Assembly (NCBI RefSeq): GCF_003143855.1
Contig: NZ_QFRK01000026.1
Location: forward strand, 68,015-132,014
DNA: 64,000 bases
DNA from: Streptomyces sp. NWU339
Lineage (GTDB): Bacteria > Actinomycetota > Actinomycetes > Streptomycetales > Streptomycetaceae
Direction of reading: 5' to 3'
This document shows, one piece after another, positions 8,591 through 17,229 of the stretch. The first letter of the stretch is position 1. Every line of letters begins with the position of its first letter. The position numbers and the translations under genes are program-made. Under the pieces are notes generated by a model that saw only the letters and a list, made by a program, of their open reading frames with translations, did not search any database and had not been told where the DNA came from.

Positions 8591-9484
8591 ATGGGAATCT
8601 GTGAGGGCCGCGTCGCCGTGGTGACCGGCGCGGGCGCCGGCCTCGGCCGCGAGCACGCACTCGAGTTCGCGCGGCAGGGAGCCCGGGTGGTGGTCAACGA
8701 CGTGGCCGACCCCGAGCCCGTCGTGCGGGAGATCCTCGACATGGGGGGTCAGGCGGTACCGAGCACCCACGACGTCTCCGACTGGGACGACGCGGGGCGC
8801 CTGATCAGGACGGCCCTCGACGCCTTCGGCACGGTGCACACCGTGGTGAACAACGCCGGCATCCTGCGCGACAAGATGCTGGTCAACATGGACGTCGCCC
8901 AGTGGGACGCGGTCGTCAAGGTGCACCTGCGGGGCACCTTCTGCGTCACCAGGCACGCAATCGACCACTGGCGTCAGCGGTACAAGGCGGGAGACCCCGT
9001 CCCCGCGCCGCGCATCGTGAACACCTCCTCCCCCTCGGGGCTGTTCGGCAACATCGGGCAGGCGAACTACGGCGCCGCCAAGGCAGCGGTCGCCTCCTTC
9101 ACCCTGATCGCCGCCGACGAGCTCGCCCGGCTTTCCGTGGGCGTCAACGCGATCGCCCCGACCGCGTTGACCGACATGACGGCGGGGCTCGACGCGTACG
9201 TCGCGCAGGTGCGCGAGACCTTCGAGCGCACCGGCTTCGACTCCGGCTCGCCGGCGAACATCGCACCGTTGGTCGTCTACCTGGGCAGCCCCGCATCAGA
9301 GGGCATCACGGGCCGGGTCTTCACGGTCAAGGGCGGCGAGATCGCTGTGGCGGAGACCTGGGTCAAGGGTCCGCGCGCCGAAAAGGAAGAGCGCTGGGAG
9401 GTCGCCGAGATCGGCGGCATGCTCCACCAACTGGTCGCCCAGGCACGGCCGAACAGCCGGATCGACGGGAGTCCGCGACCGTGA
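8591..9484 (+). CDS. SDR, probable 3-hydroxyacyl-CoA dehydrogenase
   Basis: A 297-residue SDR resembling the dehydrogenase part of peroxisomal multifunctional enzyme 2 (17beta-HSD4/Fox2 type). It shows TGAGAGLGREHAL, VVVNDVAD, NNAGILRDKML, a Ser in NTSSPSG and YGAAK. The segment NNAGILRDKM is common in 3-hydroxyacyl-CoA dehydrogenases. A strong ribosome site, AAGGAGAAGGTGA, precedes the ATG at 8591. Its stop overlaps the GTG of the MaoC hydratase (GTGA), and a thiolase follows. The three together would carry out hydration, oxidation and thiolysis of one beta-oxidation turn. Confidence 0.92.
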   Translation: MGICEGRVAVVTGAGAGLGREHALEFARQGARVVVNDVADPEPVVREILDMGGQAVPSTHDVSDWDDAGRLIRTALDAFGTVHTVVNNAGILRDKMLVNMDVAQWDAVVKVHLRGTFCVTRHAIDHWRQRYKAGDPVPAPRIVNTSSPSGLFGNIGQANYGAAKAAVASFTLIAADELARLSVGVNAIAPTALTDMTAGLDAYVAQVRETFERTGFDSGSPANIAPLVVYLGSPASEGITGRVFTVKGGEIAVAETWVKGPRAEKEERWEVAEIGGMLHQLVAQARPNSRIDGSPRP

Positions 9485-9957
9485 GGAACGACATCGCTCC
9501 CGCAACCAGGGTCTTCGAGGACATCGCGGCGTTCCGGGCCGTCGAGGGCGAACTCCTCGGCGTGGGCGACTGGTTCGAGGTCAGCCAGCAGAGGATCGAC
9601 GACTTCGCCGATGCGACCGAGGACTGGCAATGGATCCACGTCGACGTCGAGCGGAGCAAGGCGGGCCCCTACGGCGCACCGATCGCGCACGGCTTCCTCA
9701 CACTCTCGCTGATCCCCCGCCTCGGCGGCGACATCTTCCGCGTCGACGGGCCGAGGATGGCGATCAACTACGGCCTCAACAAGGTGCGTTTCCCCCACCC
9801 GGTGACCGCCGGCTCCCGGGTTCGCGCGGTCGCCACACTCGTCGAGGTCACCGATGTGCCTGCCGGCGTGCAGGCGGTCGTCCGCTACACGATCGAGATC
9901 GAGGGCGCCGACAAGCCGGCCTGCGTCGCCGAGACGGTGCGTGTGCTCGTCCCCTGA
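9481..9957 (+). CDS. MaoC-like (R)-specific enoyl-CoA hydratase
   Basis: A 158-residue single hot-dog-fold hydratase. The hydratase-2 catalytic region reads FADATEDWQWIHVD...GPYGAPIAHGFLTLSL, with Asp and His in the expected D-x(4)-H spacing region and the GxPIAHG loop. It should add water to an enoyl-CoA. The GTG start at 9481 overlaps the preceding SDR stop, and the thiolase starts 32 bp after its end. This contextual coupling supports a beta-oxidation role. Confidence 0.92.
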   Translation: MRNDIAPATRVFEDIAAFRAVEGELLGVGDWFEVSQQRIDDFADATEDWQWIHVDVERSKAGPYGAPIAHGFLTLSLIPRLGGDIFRVDGPRMAINYGLNKVRFPHPVTAGSRVRAVATLVEVTDVPAGVQAVVRYTIEIEGADKPACVAETVRVLVP

Positions 9958-9989
9958 GCCGTCGGCCGCCCAACCGAAGAAGGAGCATC

Positions 9990-11207
9990 ATGCAGGACGC
10001 TGTCATCGTCGCGGCCGCCCGCTCGCCCATCGGGCGGGCCAACAAGGGGTCCCTACGCGACCTCCGCCCCGACGACCTCGCCGCCGAGATGGTGACGGCC
10101 GCGCTCGCGCAGGTGCCGGCCCTCGACCCGGCCGAGGTGGACGATCTCATGCTCGGCTGCGCGCAGCCGGCCGGTGAGCACGGCTACAACATGGGCCGCG
10201 CGGTCGCCGTGCTGGCAGGCCTCGACGGCGTCCCCGGCACCACCGTCAACCGCTACTGCTCCTCCAGCGTGCAGACCACCCGGATGGCACTCCACGCTAT
10301 CCGGGGCGGCGAAGGTGACGTCTTCGTCTCCGCCGGTGTCGAGATGGTCAGTCGCTACCAGTACGGGAAGGCCGACGGGCTGCCGCAGACCCGCAACCCG
10401 CGGTTCGCCGAAGCGGCCGCCAGGTCCGAGCGGCTGGCCGGGAACGGCGGCACCTGGACCGATCCTCGCGAAGCCGGCGACCTCCCGGACCTCTATCTCG
10501 CGATGGGCCACACCGCGGAGAACGTGGCCCGGTTCATGGGGGTCTCACGCGCGGACCAGGACGCCTTCGCCGCCCGCAGTCAGCAACGCGCGCAGGCCTC
10601 GATCGCGAGCGGGTTCTGGGCCGATGACATCACCCCCGTCACTCGCCCCGACGGCGTGGTGGTGTCGGCCGACGACGGACCCCGGTCCGGCGTCACCACC
10701 GAGTCCCTGGCCGCACTGGAGCCGGTATTCCGTCCGGACGGCACCGTGACGGCCGGCAACTGCTGTGCCCTCAACGACGGCGCCGCCGCGCTCGTGCTCA
10801 TGTCCGCGCAGCGAGCGCGCGACCTGGGCATCACCCCGCTGGCCAGGATCGTCAGCACGGGGCTGAGCGCCCTGTCGCCCGAGATCATGGGGCTCGGCCC
10901 CGTGGAGTCGTGCCACCAGGCCCTGGGACGGGCCGGCATGAAGGTCTCCGACGTCGACCTGGTCGAGCTCAACGAGGCTTTCGCGGCCCAGGTCGTGCCC
11001 TCGGTCCGGGAGCTCGGCCTCGACGAGGAACGGGTCAACGTGCACGGCGGGGCGATCGCCGTCGGGCATCCGTTCGGCATGACCGGAGCGCGACTCACCA
11101 CGACGCTGCTCAACGCGCTGCGGTGGGAGGACCGCGAGATCGGGATGATCAGCATGTGCGTCGGAGGCGGGCAGGGCATGGCGATGATCGTTCAGCGCCT
11201 CAACTGA
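9990..11207 (+). CDS. Acetyl-CoA acyltransferase (thiolase)
   Basis: A 405-residue degradative-type thiolase that cleaves 3-oxoacyl-CoA with CoA. The nucleophile is Cys90 in NRYCSSS, the catalytic His360 is in GGAIAVGHPFG and the second Cys390 is in CVGGGQG; all three are present. GAAGGAGCATC places a good ribosome site before the ATG at 9990. It closes the SDR-MaoC-thiolase operon and is followed by transposase debris, so whatever once lay downstream may have been displaced. Confidence 0.95.
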   Translation: MQDAVIVAAARSPIGRANKGSLRDLRPDDLAAEMVTAALAQVPALDPAEVDDLMLGCAQPAGEHGYNMGRAVAVLAGLDGVPGTTVNRYCSSSVQTTRMALHAIRGGEGDVFVSAGVEMVSRYQYGKADGLPQTRNPRFAEAAARSERLAGNGGTWTDPREAGDLPDLYLAMGHTAENVARFMGVSRADQDAFAARSQQRAQASIASGFWADDITPVTRPDGVVVSADDGPRSGVTTESLAALEPVFRPDGTVTAGNCCALNDGAAALVLMSAQRARDLGITPLARIVSTGLSALSPEIMGLGPVESCHQALGRAGMKVSDVDLVELNEAFAAQVVPSVRELGLDEERVNVHGGAIAVGHPFGMTGARLTTTLLNALRWEDREIGMISMCVGGGQGMAMIVQRLN

Positions 11208-11399
11208 CGGCCGGCGCGCTGTCTCCCACCGGGGACAGCCGGATGCGAACCACCCGGCACCAAGGCCGAGGCCGGACGCGTCCCTGCGGTGACGCAGCTC
11301 TTTGCCCCGCTCCGAGGGGCCGCCGCCCGGCCCGCCCGGGTTCCGGTGGTCGGCGCAACACCCCGCGGTTCAGGGGTGGCGACGGACTTCGGGATCCGG

Positions 11400-12041
11400 C
11401 GGGACCGGGCCCCTCAAGGGCCCGGAAAGTCGGGCCGAAGAGCGGGAGGCACACTCCCGGCCCATGCGGCAGGGCCACGGCTCTCGGGAAGAGAGCCGCA
11501 CCTTCGGCATCGACCCCCGCACGGGCGGGAAGTGGCTCCACGGACGTCAGCCCACTGGCACACAGAGGAAGGCGCCGGCACCGCTCGACGCGGTGGCGGC
11601 GCCTTCTGTGCCGTCCCGGTATCCGTGCGAGGCGGACCGTGTCCACCTCGCCGACCGGCACGCCCGGGCTCTGCGCTCAGGCCGCGCACACCGCACACCC
11701 CACTGTCAGGCCGCCTCCCGCCGGCCACGGTTCACCAGACGCCCGTGATCGTGATCAGTGAACGACCGCGGCAGCCTCCGGACCGTGCCTTCCCGGCCAC
11801 CGGCAGGACGACCTCGTCATCGGCGAGGACGGGAAGCCGGCCATCGGCACACCGGTCGAGCGCGCCACTCGCCACGTCATGCTCCAGCAGCCTGCTGCGG
11901 CGTTGCTTCCCCCAGGGAACCGACCCGTCCGTCCACAGCCCCGGGCATCCAGCCTCCGCCACCGGACTCAACGACCGCCCACGCAGAACGCTCGGCCGGG
12001 AAAACCCGGCCGAGCGCCTGCACACACTGCTCGCAGCCTGA
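11400..12041 (+). pseudogene. IS30-family transposase remnant
   Basis: Fragments of an IS30-type transposase occur in order but in different frames. FGIDPRTGGKWLHGR (around 11510) matches the N-terminal helix-turn-helix region, RYPCEADRVHLADRHAR (around 11620) the next helix, DDLVIGEDGKPAIGTPVE (from about 11806) the first Asp region of the DDE core, and LNDRPRRTLGRENPAERLH (11967-12041) the C-terminus. Frameshifts separate them and the stretch between the last two, which should contain the second Asp and the Glu, is deleted. No terminal repeats were identified. It lies exactly between the thiolase operon and the ThDP-enzyme gene. Recognition is from memory of the family pattern. Confidence 0.72.
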
Positions 12042-12084
12042 TCAGCACCACCGTGCTGCGGCGGCCGCGGGTGACCGCCCACGG

Positions 12085-12122
12085 CAGCCGGCAGGCCCGG
12101 GATGTTTCCCGGGCCTGCCGGC
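12085..12122 (-). terminator. Terminator of the LivHM-to-ThDP operon
   Basis: A perfect 17-bp stem (12085-12101 with 12106-12122) and 4-base loop lie 7 bp after the stop of the ThDP-dependent enzyme. It can also stop transcription arriving from the left. Confidence 0.85.
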
Positions 12123-12128
12123 TACGCC

Positions 12129-13739
12129 TCAGGCGACCCGGTCGGGGTCGACCTTGATGTCGATCAGCACCGGCCGGTCACGGTGGGGGAGCTCCGCCAG
12201 GACTGCGTCGAGCTCCGCCAGGTTGCGGACGGTGTAGCCCTTGCCGCCGAGCGCGTCGGCCACCGGGGCGAACTCCGGCCAGTCGAACATCGACGGGGTG
12301 GGGTCCATCTCCTTGTTGCGGAACTGGATGTGCTCGGCGCCGTAGGCACTGTCGTTGAACATCACCACGACGAGGTCCAGGCCGTGGCGCACAGCGGTGT
12401 TGAACTCCGCGAGGCCGCCCAGCATGAATCCGCCGTCGCCGGTGACCAGCAGCGTCGGCTTGCCGCCTCCGGCCGCGGCTCCGATCGCGTTGCCCATGCC
12501 GAGGCCGATCGAACCGAAGTTGATGGTGTGGTGGTAGTCGCGCGGATGCTCCACGTGGAACATCGTGAAGCAGTTGAAGATGAAGCGGCCCGCGTCGAAC
12601 ACGAGCGAACGGTCCTGGGGGAAGGCCGCATCGATCCGGAGGATCGCGGACCGGATGTCGACCGTGGTGTCGGTGCCGAGGTCCTTGAAATCCGCATCGC
12701 TCCGCTCACTGAGCCGCTGGGCGAGCTCAGGAGTGGCGAAGCCCGTCGGCTTGATCTCCGCTTCGTCCAGTTGCTCGATCAGGAGGTCGGCGACGGCCCC
12801 GCTGTCTCCGTGGACGACCGCATCGACCGTCTGGTGGCGCCCGAGGGCCGCCGGGTCGGAGTCGACCTGCACGACCGCCTTGCCGTCGAGCAGCGCACCC
12901 TCGGCCGTCGTCCACTTGTTCAACGACGCGCCGAAGGCGACCAGACAGTCGGCCTTGTCGATCGTGTCGAGAGCGATCTGGTGGGACAGGGTTCCGTGCA
13001 CGCCGAGGTTGTGGGGGTCGCCGCGGAAGAGGTCACGAGCGCGAAGCGTCGTCGCCACCGGGGCGCCGATGCGACGCGCGAAGCGCAGCACTGCGGCGCG
13101 GGCCTCCTCGTCCCAGACACCGCGACCGGCCAGCACCACCGGCCGCTTCGCCGAAGCCACGATCCCGAGGGCCGCGTCGAGCGACCCCAGAGAAGGCACG
13201 AACGGCTGCGGTGCGTGCCAACGCCGGCCGGACGCCGGGGTGTACGTCGTCTCCTGCCACTGGAATTCCACCGGGACGTTGAGAACGATGGGCCGTTGCT
13301 CGGTGAACGCACGACGCACCGCGACGGCGACGTCCTCGCACGCCGTGTCGACCGAACGGACCTGCTCGAATCCGGCGCCCGTCGGGAGGACGACGTCGCG
13401 TTGGGAGATGTTCTGGAAGTTCTCGTTGTCCACGACTGCCGTGTCGCCCGCCACCAGCAGGAGCGGCGTCCGCTCGCGCACGGACTCGACCAGTGCCGTC
13501 ACGGTGTTGGTCAGCGCGGGCCCGTGCGTGACCGTGGCGACGCCGAGTCCGCCTGTGGCGCGGGCGTAGCCGTTGGCCGCGAGAACGCCGCCGGCCTCGT
13601 TCGAGACCGAGTAGAACGTGCCACCGGTCACCTTGACGAAACTGTCCATCATGTACAGGTTCGCGTCACCGAGCAGACCGAAGATCTCGGTGACACCCTG
13701 GTCGGCGAGCGACCGGGCGATTGCTTCGTGGAAGAGCAT
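12129..13739 (-). CDS. Thiamine diphosphate-dependent enzyme (acetolactate synthase/acyl-CoA lyase-like)
   Basis: A 536-residue enzyme with the three-domain architecture of the acetolactate synthase, benzoylformate decarboxylase and 2-hydroxyacyl-CoA lyase superfamily. The cofactor-activating Glu is Glu48 in VSNEAGG, and the ThDP/Mg site is GDGG at about 434 followed by ND at about 462. It would make or break a C-C bond next to a carbonyl. It is the last gene of the eight-gene transporter operon, 38 bp after an SDR, with an aldehyde dehydrogenase two genes upstream. A lyase releasing an aldehyde for that dehydrogenase is attractive but inferred; the exact reaction cannot be told by eye. Confidence 0.88.
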   Translation of the reverse strand: MLFHEAIARSLADQGVTEIFGLLGDANLYMMDSFVKVTGGTFYSVSNEAGGVLAANGYARATGGLGVATVTHGPALTNTVTALVESVRERTPLLLVAGDTAVVDNENFQNISQRDVVLPTGAGFEQVRSVDTACEDVAVAVRRAFTEQRPIVLNVPVEFQWQETTYTPASGRRWHAPQPFVPSLGSLDAALGIVASAKRPVVLAGRGVWDEEARAAVLRFARRIGAPVATTLRARDLFRGDPHNLGVHGTLSHQIALDTIDKADCLVAFGASLNKWTTAEGALLDGKAVVQVDSDPAALGRHQTVDAVVHGDSGAVADLLIEQLDEAEIKPTGFATPELAQRLSERSDADFKDLGTDTTVDIRSAILRIDAAFPQDRSLVFDAGRFIFNCFTMFHVEHPRDYHHTINFGSIGLGMGNAIGAAAGGGKPTLLVTGDGGFMLGGLAEFNTAVRHGLDLVVVMFNDSAYGAEHIQFRNKEMDPTPSMFDWPEFAPVADALGGKGYTVRNLAELDAVLAELPHRDRPVLIDIKVDPDRVA

Positions 13740-13777
13740 TGCGACTGGGATCCTTCTCTAGTTCGGTTCGACGCGGC

Positions 13778-14563
13778 TCAGGCGATGGTTGCGCCACCAT
13801 CGACCGGGATCGTCACGCCGGTCAGGTAGCTGGCGTCGTCGCTGTTGAGGAACGCGATGACGTTGCCGATCTCCTCCGGCTGCGCCCCGCGACCGAGCGG
13901 CACCGAGGACCGGAACGATGCCATCAGCTCGGCGGGGTCCTTGTCCCGCGCACCCGGGAAGAACGAGGACAGCATGGGCGTTTCGACCATTCCCGGCGCG
14001 ACGACGTTGACGCGGATCCCGCGCTTGGCTCCGATCAGGGCCAAGGAACGGGCGAACGGCAGGATCGCCCCCTTGGTCATGGAGTAGATGGGGCTGCGCG
14101 GTGAGCCGATGATCGCGGCAGCGGTGCTGGTCATCGTGATGCTGCCCTTGCCTCCCGCCCTCTCGAGCAGGTCGAAGCAGAGGGTGGTCGCGTAGTACGC
14201 CGACTTCATGTTGACGTCCATGGTCCGCTGCCACTCGTCCTCGGACACCGCGAGGCCGGCCGGACCGGGGATGCCCACCTGGTAGTGCACGGCATGGAGG
14301 ACTCCGTGCTCCCTGTCGATCCTGGCGTAGAGGTCGGTGAGCGCTTGGACGTCTGCCGCGTCGAGCCGGACGCCCACCGCACGGCCGCCCGCCTCATCGA
14401 TCTCTGCTGCCACCTTCTTCGCGCTGTCCTCGTCGATATCCGCGACCCACACATGGCCGCCTTCGGAGGCGATCCGAAGAGCGGCCGAGCGCCCCATGCC
14501 CGACCCTGCACCAATGACCAGGACCACACGGTCCGCAAAGCGTTCCAATGACCTGCTCTCCAT
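13778..14563 (-). CDS. SDR with an altered NNAG motif
   Basis: A 261-residue SDR with GAGSGMG near residue 18, DIDEDSAKK at the cofactor acidic position, Ser in TSTAAA and Tyr/Lys in YSMTK. The usual NNAG segment reads HYQVGIPGPAG, so the structurally important first Asn is missing; related SDRs have NNVGIPG here. The ATG at 14561-14563 is preceded by GAGGAG. Spacing is 29 bp from the aldehyde dehydrogenase stop and 38 bp to the ThDP enzyme, consistent with one operon. The catalytic Tyr and Lys remain, so it may still be active. Confidence 0.9.
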   Translation of the reverse strand: MESRSLERFADRVVLVIGAGSGMGRSAALRIASEGGHVWVADIDEDSAKKVAAEIDEAGGRAVGVRLDAADVQALTDLYARIDREHGVLHAVHYQVGIPGPAGLAVSEDEWQRTMDVNMKSAYYATTLCFDLLERAGGKGSITMTSTAAAIIGSPRSPIYSMTKGAILPFARSLALIGAKRGIRVNVVAPGMVETPMLSSFFPGARDKDPAELMASFRSSVPLGRGAQPEEIGNVIAFLNSDDASYLTGVTIPVDGGATIA

Positions 14564-14592
14564 TCCGCCACTCCTCACGCAAGGAGTCGGGC

Positions 14593-16101
14593 TCAGTAGT
14601 TCCGCGACCAGACGCTCTTGCACCGCGTGTACTCGTCGAGCGCCGGCCGGCCCAGACTCCGCCCGTAGCCGGAGCTCTTGGCGCCGCCGTACGACACGGC
14701 GGCGTCCGTGACCTGGTAGCAGTTGATCCACACGGTGCCGACGTCGAGGGCATCGGCTGCTCGGTGTGCCCTGGCGATGTCCCGGGTGAAGACACCGGCG
14801 GCGAGACCGAACTGACTGTCGTTGGCCAGCCGGTAGGCCTCGGCCTCGTCCTCGAAGGGGATCACCGACATCACCGGCCCGAAGATCTCCTCGCGGGCGA
14901 TCGTCATGTCGTTGCGGACGTCCGCGAAGATCACCGGAGGCACGTAGTTGCCTCCGGTCGCGGAGCCGACCGCGCCGAGGTACCTCAGGCTGGCACCCTC
15001 CTCCTGTCCGACCTGGATGTAGCGCTGTACCTTGGCCTGCTGCTCGGGCGTGATCAGCGGCCCCAGATCGGTCTGCGGATCGAAGGCGTTGCCCACCTTC
15101 TTGTCGCTCGAGTAGCGGACGGCCTCGTCGAGGAACTCCTCGTAGATCGACCGTTGCACGAAGGTGCGGGTTCCGGCCGTGCAGACCTGTCCCGAGTTGT
15201 TCCACACCGAGTGCGTCGCCATCTGCGCCGCGGTGGCGAGCTCGGCGTCAGCGAACACCAGGACGGGACTCTTGCCGCCCAGTTCGAGGTTGACCTTCTT
15301 GAAGGTGTGCGCCGCACTCGCGGCGATCGCCCGTCCGGTCCCGACCGATCCCGTGAACGAGATCCGGTTCACGCCCGGGTGCTCGACCATCGCGCGGCCG
15401 ACGGCCGCATCGCCGTGCACGATGTTGAAGACCCCGTCGGGGATGCCCGCCTCGAGCGCGAGCGTCCCGAGATACGCAGCGCTGAGCGGCGTGTGCTCGG
15501 CCGGCTTGAGCACCACGGAGTTACCCGCCGCCAGCGCGGGGGCGCACTGCGCGAAGACGGCGGCCGGCCCGTTCCACGGCTTGATGACGCCCATGACGCC
15601 GACCGGCTCGATCCGCTCCTGGACGACGTAGTCCGGACCGACCGGCGGAAGCGAGCCCGCCATCTTGGTCGGCCAACCGGCGAAGTAGCGCAGCGCGTTC
15701 GCCGAGTAGGTCGCGATGTAGTCCGCGTAGCGCCGGAGAATGCCCGCGTCCAGCGTGTCGAGGTCTCCGATGACGCTCGCGTTCTGCTCGATGAGCTCGG
15801 CCAGCCGCACGAGCCGACGCTCCCGCTCGCGCGGGACGAGGTTGCGCCACCGGCCGTCGTCGAAGGCTTCGCGTGCGGCGAGGACCGCGCGATCCAGCTC
15901 GGCCGCACCGCCCGCGGCCACGTGTCCCAGCACGCTCCCCGTCGACGGGTTGACGATGTCACGCGTCGCCCCGGACTCGGAGAGCACCTCGCGCCCCCCG
16001 ATGAGATGAGGCACGGTTCCCGCGGAGATGAGCCGGTGTGCCTCTGCGGAGATCCTGGCGCTGCCGAACTCGACCTCGCCGGAATACGGGGTGGTGGTCA
16101 C
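14593..16101 (-). CDS. Aldehyde dehydrogenase (NAD(P)-dependent)
   Basis: A 502-residue aldehyde dehydrogenase that oxidises an aldehyde to the acid. Catalytic residues are visible: Asn177 (KPWNGP), Glu273 (LELGGKSP) and nucleophile Cys307 (NSGQVCTAG). FTGSVGTG forms the cofactor loop. The GTG at 16099-16101 is chosen because the conserved N-terminus begins there and the preceding frame is arginine-rich. It sits between a SnoaL-like gene (17 bp upstream) and an SDR. It may process the aldehyde released by the neighbouring ThDP enzyme (inference). Confidence 0.95.
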   Translation of the reverse strand: MTTTPYSGEVEFGSARISAEAHRLISAGTVPHLIGGREVLSESGATRDIVNPSTGSVLGHVAAGGAAELDRAVLAAREAFDDGRWRNLVPRERERRLVRLAELIEQNASVIGDLDTLDAGILRRYADYIATYSANALRYFAGWPTKMAGSLPPVGPDYVVQERIEPVGVMGVIKPWNGPAAVFAQCAPALAAGNSVVLKPAEHTPLSAAYLGTLALEAGIPDGVFNIVHGDAAVGRAMVEHPGVNRISFTGSVGTGRAIAASAAHTFKKVNLELGGKSPVLVFADAELATAAQMATHSVWNNSGQVCTAGTRTFVQRSIYEEFLDEAVRYSSDKKVGNAFDPQTDLGPLITPEQQAKVQRYIQVGQEEGASLRYLGAVGSATGGNYVPPVIFADVRNDMTIAREEIFGPVMSVIPFEDEAEAYRLANDSQFGLAAGVFTRDIARAHRAADALDVGTVWINCYQVTDAAVSYGGAKSSGYGRSLGRPALDEYTRCKSVWSRNY

Positions 16102-16118
16102 TTTCCGTCCCTTTCTTC

Positions 16119-16511
16119 TTACGAGGCGAGCACCGGCGACGCGTGCCAGCAGATGAATCGCCAGGTGCCGTTCGCCGTCGTCCAGACCGCCGAGTACCTC
16201 GAACGGATCTCGATCACGTCGCCGTTGAGCTCGGCGGAGATCCTCGCCTCGCCGGTCACGATGGAGGTCGGCCCGTAGACCGTGACCCGGGTGTCGCTGC
16301 GGTCCACGGCGACGTAGCGGACCGTGCCAGCCTCCAGCGATCCGAGGTACGACGCCGCCGTGTCGACCAGCCCGTTGGAGTGGGTGTACGACAGTTCCTC
16401 GTCGAAGAGCGATCGAAGCGTGCCGATGTCCTGCGCGATCAGCGCCTGCCATCGCCGGTCCTCGAACGCCAGTACTTCCTCTGTGACACTCGTCGTGTCC
16501 GCCGCCGTCAT
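16119..16511 (-). CDS. SnoaL-like/DUF4440-type protein
   Basis: A 130-residue protein of the NTF2-like superfamily: an N-terminal helix (EEVLAFEDRRWQALIAQDIGTLRSLFDEELSYTHSNG) then strands with VYGPTSIVTGEARISAELNG and a C-terminal WRFICWHAS. The YTHSNG element and the Trp/His-rich end are typical of DUF4440-type members, many of unknown function. The ATG at 16509-16511 follows the livF-like gene by 13 bp. A dehydratase or isomerase role is possible but not shown. Confidence 0.8.
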   Translation of the reverse strand: MTAADTTSVTEEVLAFEDRRWQALIAQDIGTLRSLFDEELSYTHSNGLVDTAASYLGSLEAGTVRYVAVDRSDTRVTVYGPTSIVTGEARISAELNGDVIEIRSRYSAVWTTANGTWRFICWHASPVLAS

Positions 16512-16524
16512 GTCGGCTCCTCTC

Positions 16525-17229
16525 TCAGGCACTGACGCCCAGGTAGGACGCCTCGATCTCCGGCCAGCGACGCTCGAGGTCCGCGGCACCGCCCTCAGCC
16601 GTGATCCGGCCGCCGGACATGACGTAGCCGCGTTCCACGTGCTTCAACGCCAGGTGGACGTGCTGCTCGACCACCAGCACACCGATGCCGAACTCGGCTG
16701 ACAGCGACCGCAGGGCGTCGAACAACCGCTCGACGATCAGCGGCGCCAGCCCCAGTGACATCTCGTCCACCAGCAGGATCGAGGGATTGCAGTAGAGCGC
16801 CCGGGCCATCACCAGCATCTGCTGCTCTCCGCCGGAGAGCAGCGCGCTGCGACGCCTGCGCAAACGTTTCAGCTCGGGGAACAGGTCGTAGGCGTCGACC
16901 CGAGGAGGTGCCGACGACGCCACACGGAGGTTCTCCTCGACGGTGAGGCTGTAGAACAGCGACCGGTCCTCGGGCACCTGCACGACGCCCTTGCCCACGA
17001 GTTCGTTCGGCGACTTCCCGTTGAGGACCTCGTCGCCCAGCCGGATCTGCCCGCCGAGGGGCTTCACCAGTCCGGAGCAGGTCAGCATGATCGTCGACTT
17101 GCCGCCGCCGTTGGGACCGACCAGCGCCACGACTTCGCCGGGGGCGACGGAGAGGTCGACGCCGTGCACGACCGGAACACCGCCGTACCCAGCGCTGAGT
17201 CCGCTCACGGTCAGGCTCTTTCCGGTCAT
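16525..17229 (-). CDS. ABC transporter ATP-binding protein (LivF-type)
   Basis: A 234-residue ATPase of the branched-chain amino acid type. Walker A is GPNGGGKST, the signature LSGGEQQ, Walker B ILLVDE and the switch His is in VVEQH. It powers import with the LivG-type partner whose stop overlaps its start (ATGA at 17226-17229). Orthologous Liv-type transporters in actinobacteria also carry steroid acids and aromatic compounds, so the ligand need not be an amino acid. Confidence 0.95.
   Translation of the reverse strand: MTGKSLTVSGLSAGYGGVPVVHGVDLSVAPGEVVALVGPNGGGKSTIMLTCSGLVKPLGGQIRLGDEVLNGKSPNELVGKGVVQVPEDRSLFYSLTVEENLRVASSAPPRVDAYDLFPELKRLRRRRSALLSGGEQQMLVMARALYCNPSILLVDEMSLGLAPLIVERLFDALRSLSAEFGIGVLVVEQHVHLALKHVERGYVMSGGRITAEGGAADLERRWPEIEASYLGVSA

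Noticed and set aside
12102..13829. A 575-residue plus-strand open frame
   Set aside because: It is the antisense shadow of the ThDP enzyme, which has intact cofactor motifs.
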